Part shown: positions 6,801 to 7,071 of the stretch, piece by piece | Layout of the letters: each line of letters opens with the position of its first letter | How positions within the stretch are numbered: the first letter of the stretch is position 1 | NCBI GenBank assembly: GCA_022712335.1 | Contig: JALAGR010000200.1 | Coordinates: forward strand, 1-7,071 | Source: Pediococcus sp. | GTDB taxonomy: Bacteria; Bacillota; Bacilli; Lactobacillales; Lactobacillaceae | Reading direction: 5' to 3' | DNA: 7,071 nucleotides | Notes under the pieces: generated by a model | What the model saw: the letters and a program-made list of their open reading frames with translations, nothing else | Databases searched by the model: none | What the model was told of the DNA's origin: nothing | Position numbers and translations under genes: made by a program

Positions 6801-6809
6801 GGTGAAAAA

Positions 6810-7071
6810 ATGGCAAATAAAAAGTTTTATGCGATTAAAAGAGGTCGTAAACCTGGAATTTACACTACGTGGGCTGAAGCTAAAGCTCAGGTGGAGGGAT
6901 TTAGAGGTGCGGTATATAAAGGCTTTTTACAAAAAGAGGAAGCTGAAGAATGGCTAAAGTCTGGATCTAAAAAATCAACGACAACTAAAACAGTATCAAC
7001 TACCAAAACAGTTAGTTCAGATACAATAATCCTTTATACCGATGGAGGCTCACGGAATACTGGAAATGTCG
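6810..7071 (+). CDS. rnhA: Ribonuclease HI with N-terminal viroplasmin-like domain, 3'-truncated
   Basis: The first 87 residues of a ribonuclease HI; the window ends inside the gene. The enzyme cuts the RNA strand of RNA-DNA hybrids, removing R-loops and primer RNA in the cytoplasm. Residues 5-50 form a caulimovirus viroplasmin-like (RNase H N-terminal) domain: KFYAIKRGRKPGIYTTW, then GFRGAVYKGF and EEAEEWL. This small domain binds RNA-DNA hybrids in eukaryotic-type RNase H1. A Ser/Thr/Lys-rich linker (51-70) with a repeated TTKTVS leads into the catalytic domain, whose first strand ILYTDGGSRN carries catalytic Asp78. The remaining acidic residues lie beyond the window. ATG at 6810 follows GAGGTG (6799-6804) by 5 bases. 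It is separated from the permease by a hairpin, so it is probably a separate transcript. The two-domain form is common in lactobacilli and other Firmicutes. Confidence 0.92.
   Translation, partial: MANKKFYAIKRGRKPGIYTTWAEAKAQVEGFRGAVYKGFLQKEEAEEWLKSGSKKSTTTKTVSTTKTVSSDTIILYTDGGSRNTGNV

Overview
The window looks like a chromosomal segment of a low-GC Gram-positive bacterium, most likely a lactic acid bacterium of the Lactobacillaceae. This rests on four things: an AT-rich composition with strong AGGAG/GGGG-type ribosome binding sites; a cytoplasmic neprilysin-like PepO without a signal peptide; an RNase HI with an N-terminal viroplasmin-like domain; and a soluble fumarate-reductase-type flavoprotein of the sort common in lactobacilli. 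Genus and species cannot be fixed from the sequence alone.

Layout from left to right: (1) the 3' part of a flavoprotein 2-enoate (fumarate reductase-like) reductase, + strand, cut by the window start; (2) a two-way terminator shared with a converging gene; (3) a six-helix potassium channel gene on the - strand; (4) a 108-base divergent promoter region; (5) a cytoplasmic L-asparaginase, +; (6) the M13 metallo-endopeptidase pepO, +, followed by a clear intrinsic terminator; (7) a 138-base region with an inverted repeat and a TATAAT box, leading to an AzgA/PbuG-type purine permease that starts at TTG; (8) a long imperfect hairpin containing a 21-codon reading frame; (9) the 5' part of an RNase HI gene, cut by the window end.

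The genes are mostly single transcription units rather than one operon. Only asparaginase and pepO lack a visible terminator between them, and pepO has its own TATAAT box. The common theme is ordinary metabolism: peptide and asparagine breakdown supplying amino acids and ammonia, purine base uptake, disposal of electrons onto an enoate acceptor, and K+ movement across the membrane. No mobile element, CRISPR array, tRNA or rRNA was seen, and there is no gene-free stretch longer than 300 bases.

I found no convincing new multi-gene system. The points most worth a second look are the missing substrate-binding histidine in the flavoprotein, the hairpin/promoter/small-ORF arrangement before the RNase H gene, and the perfect 9-bp inverted repeat upstream of the permease.
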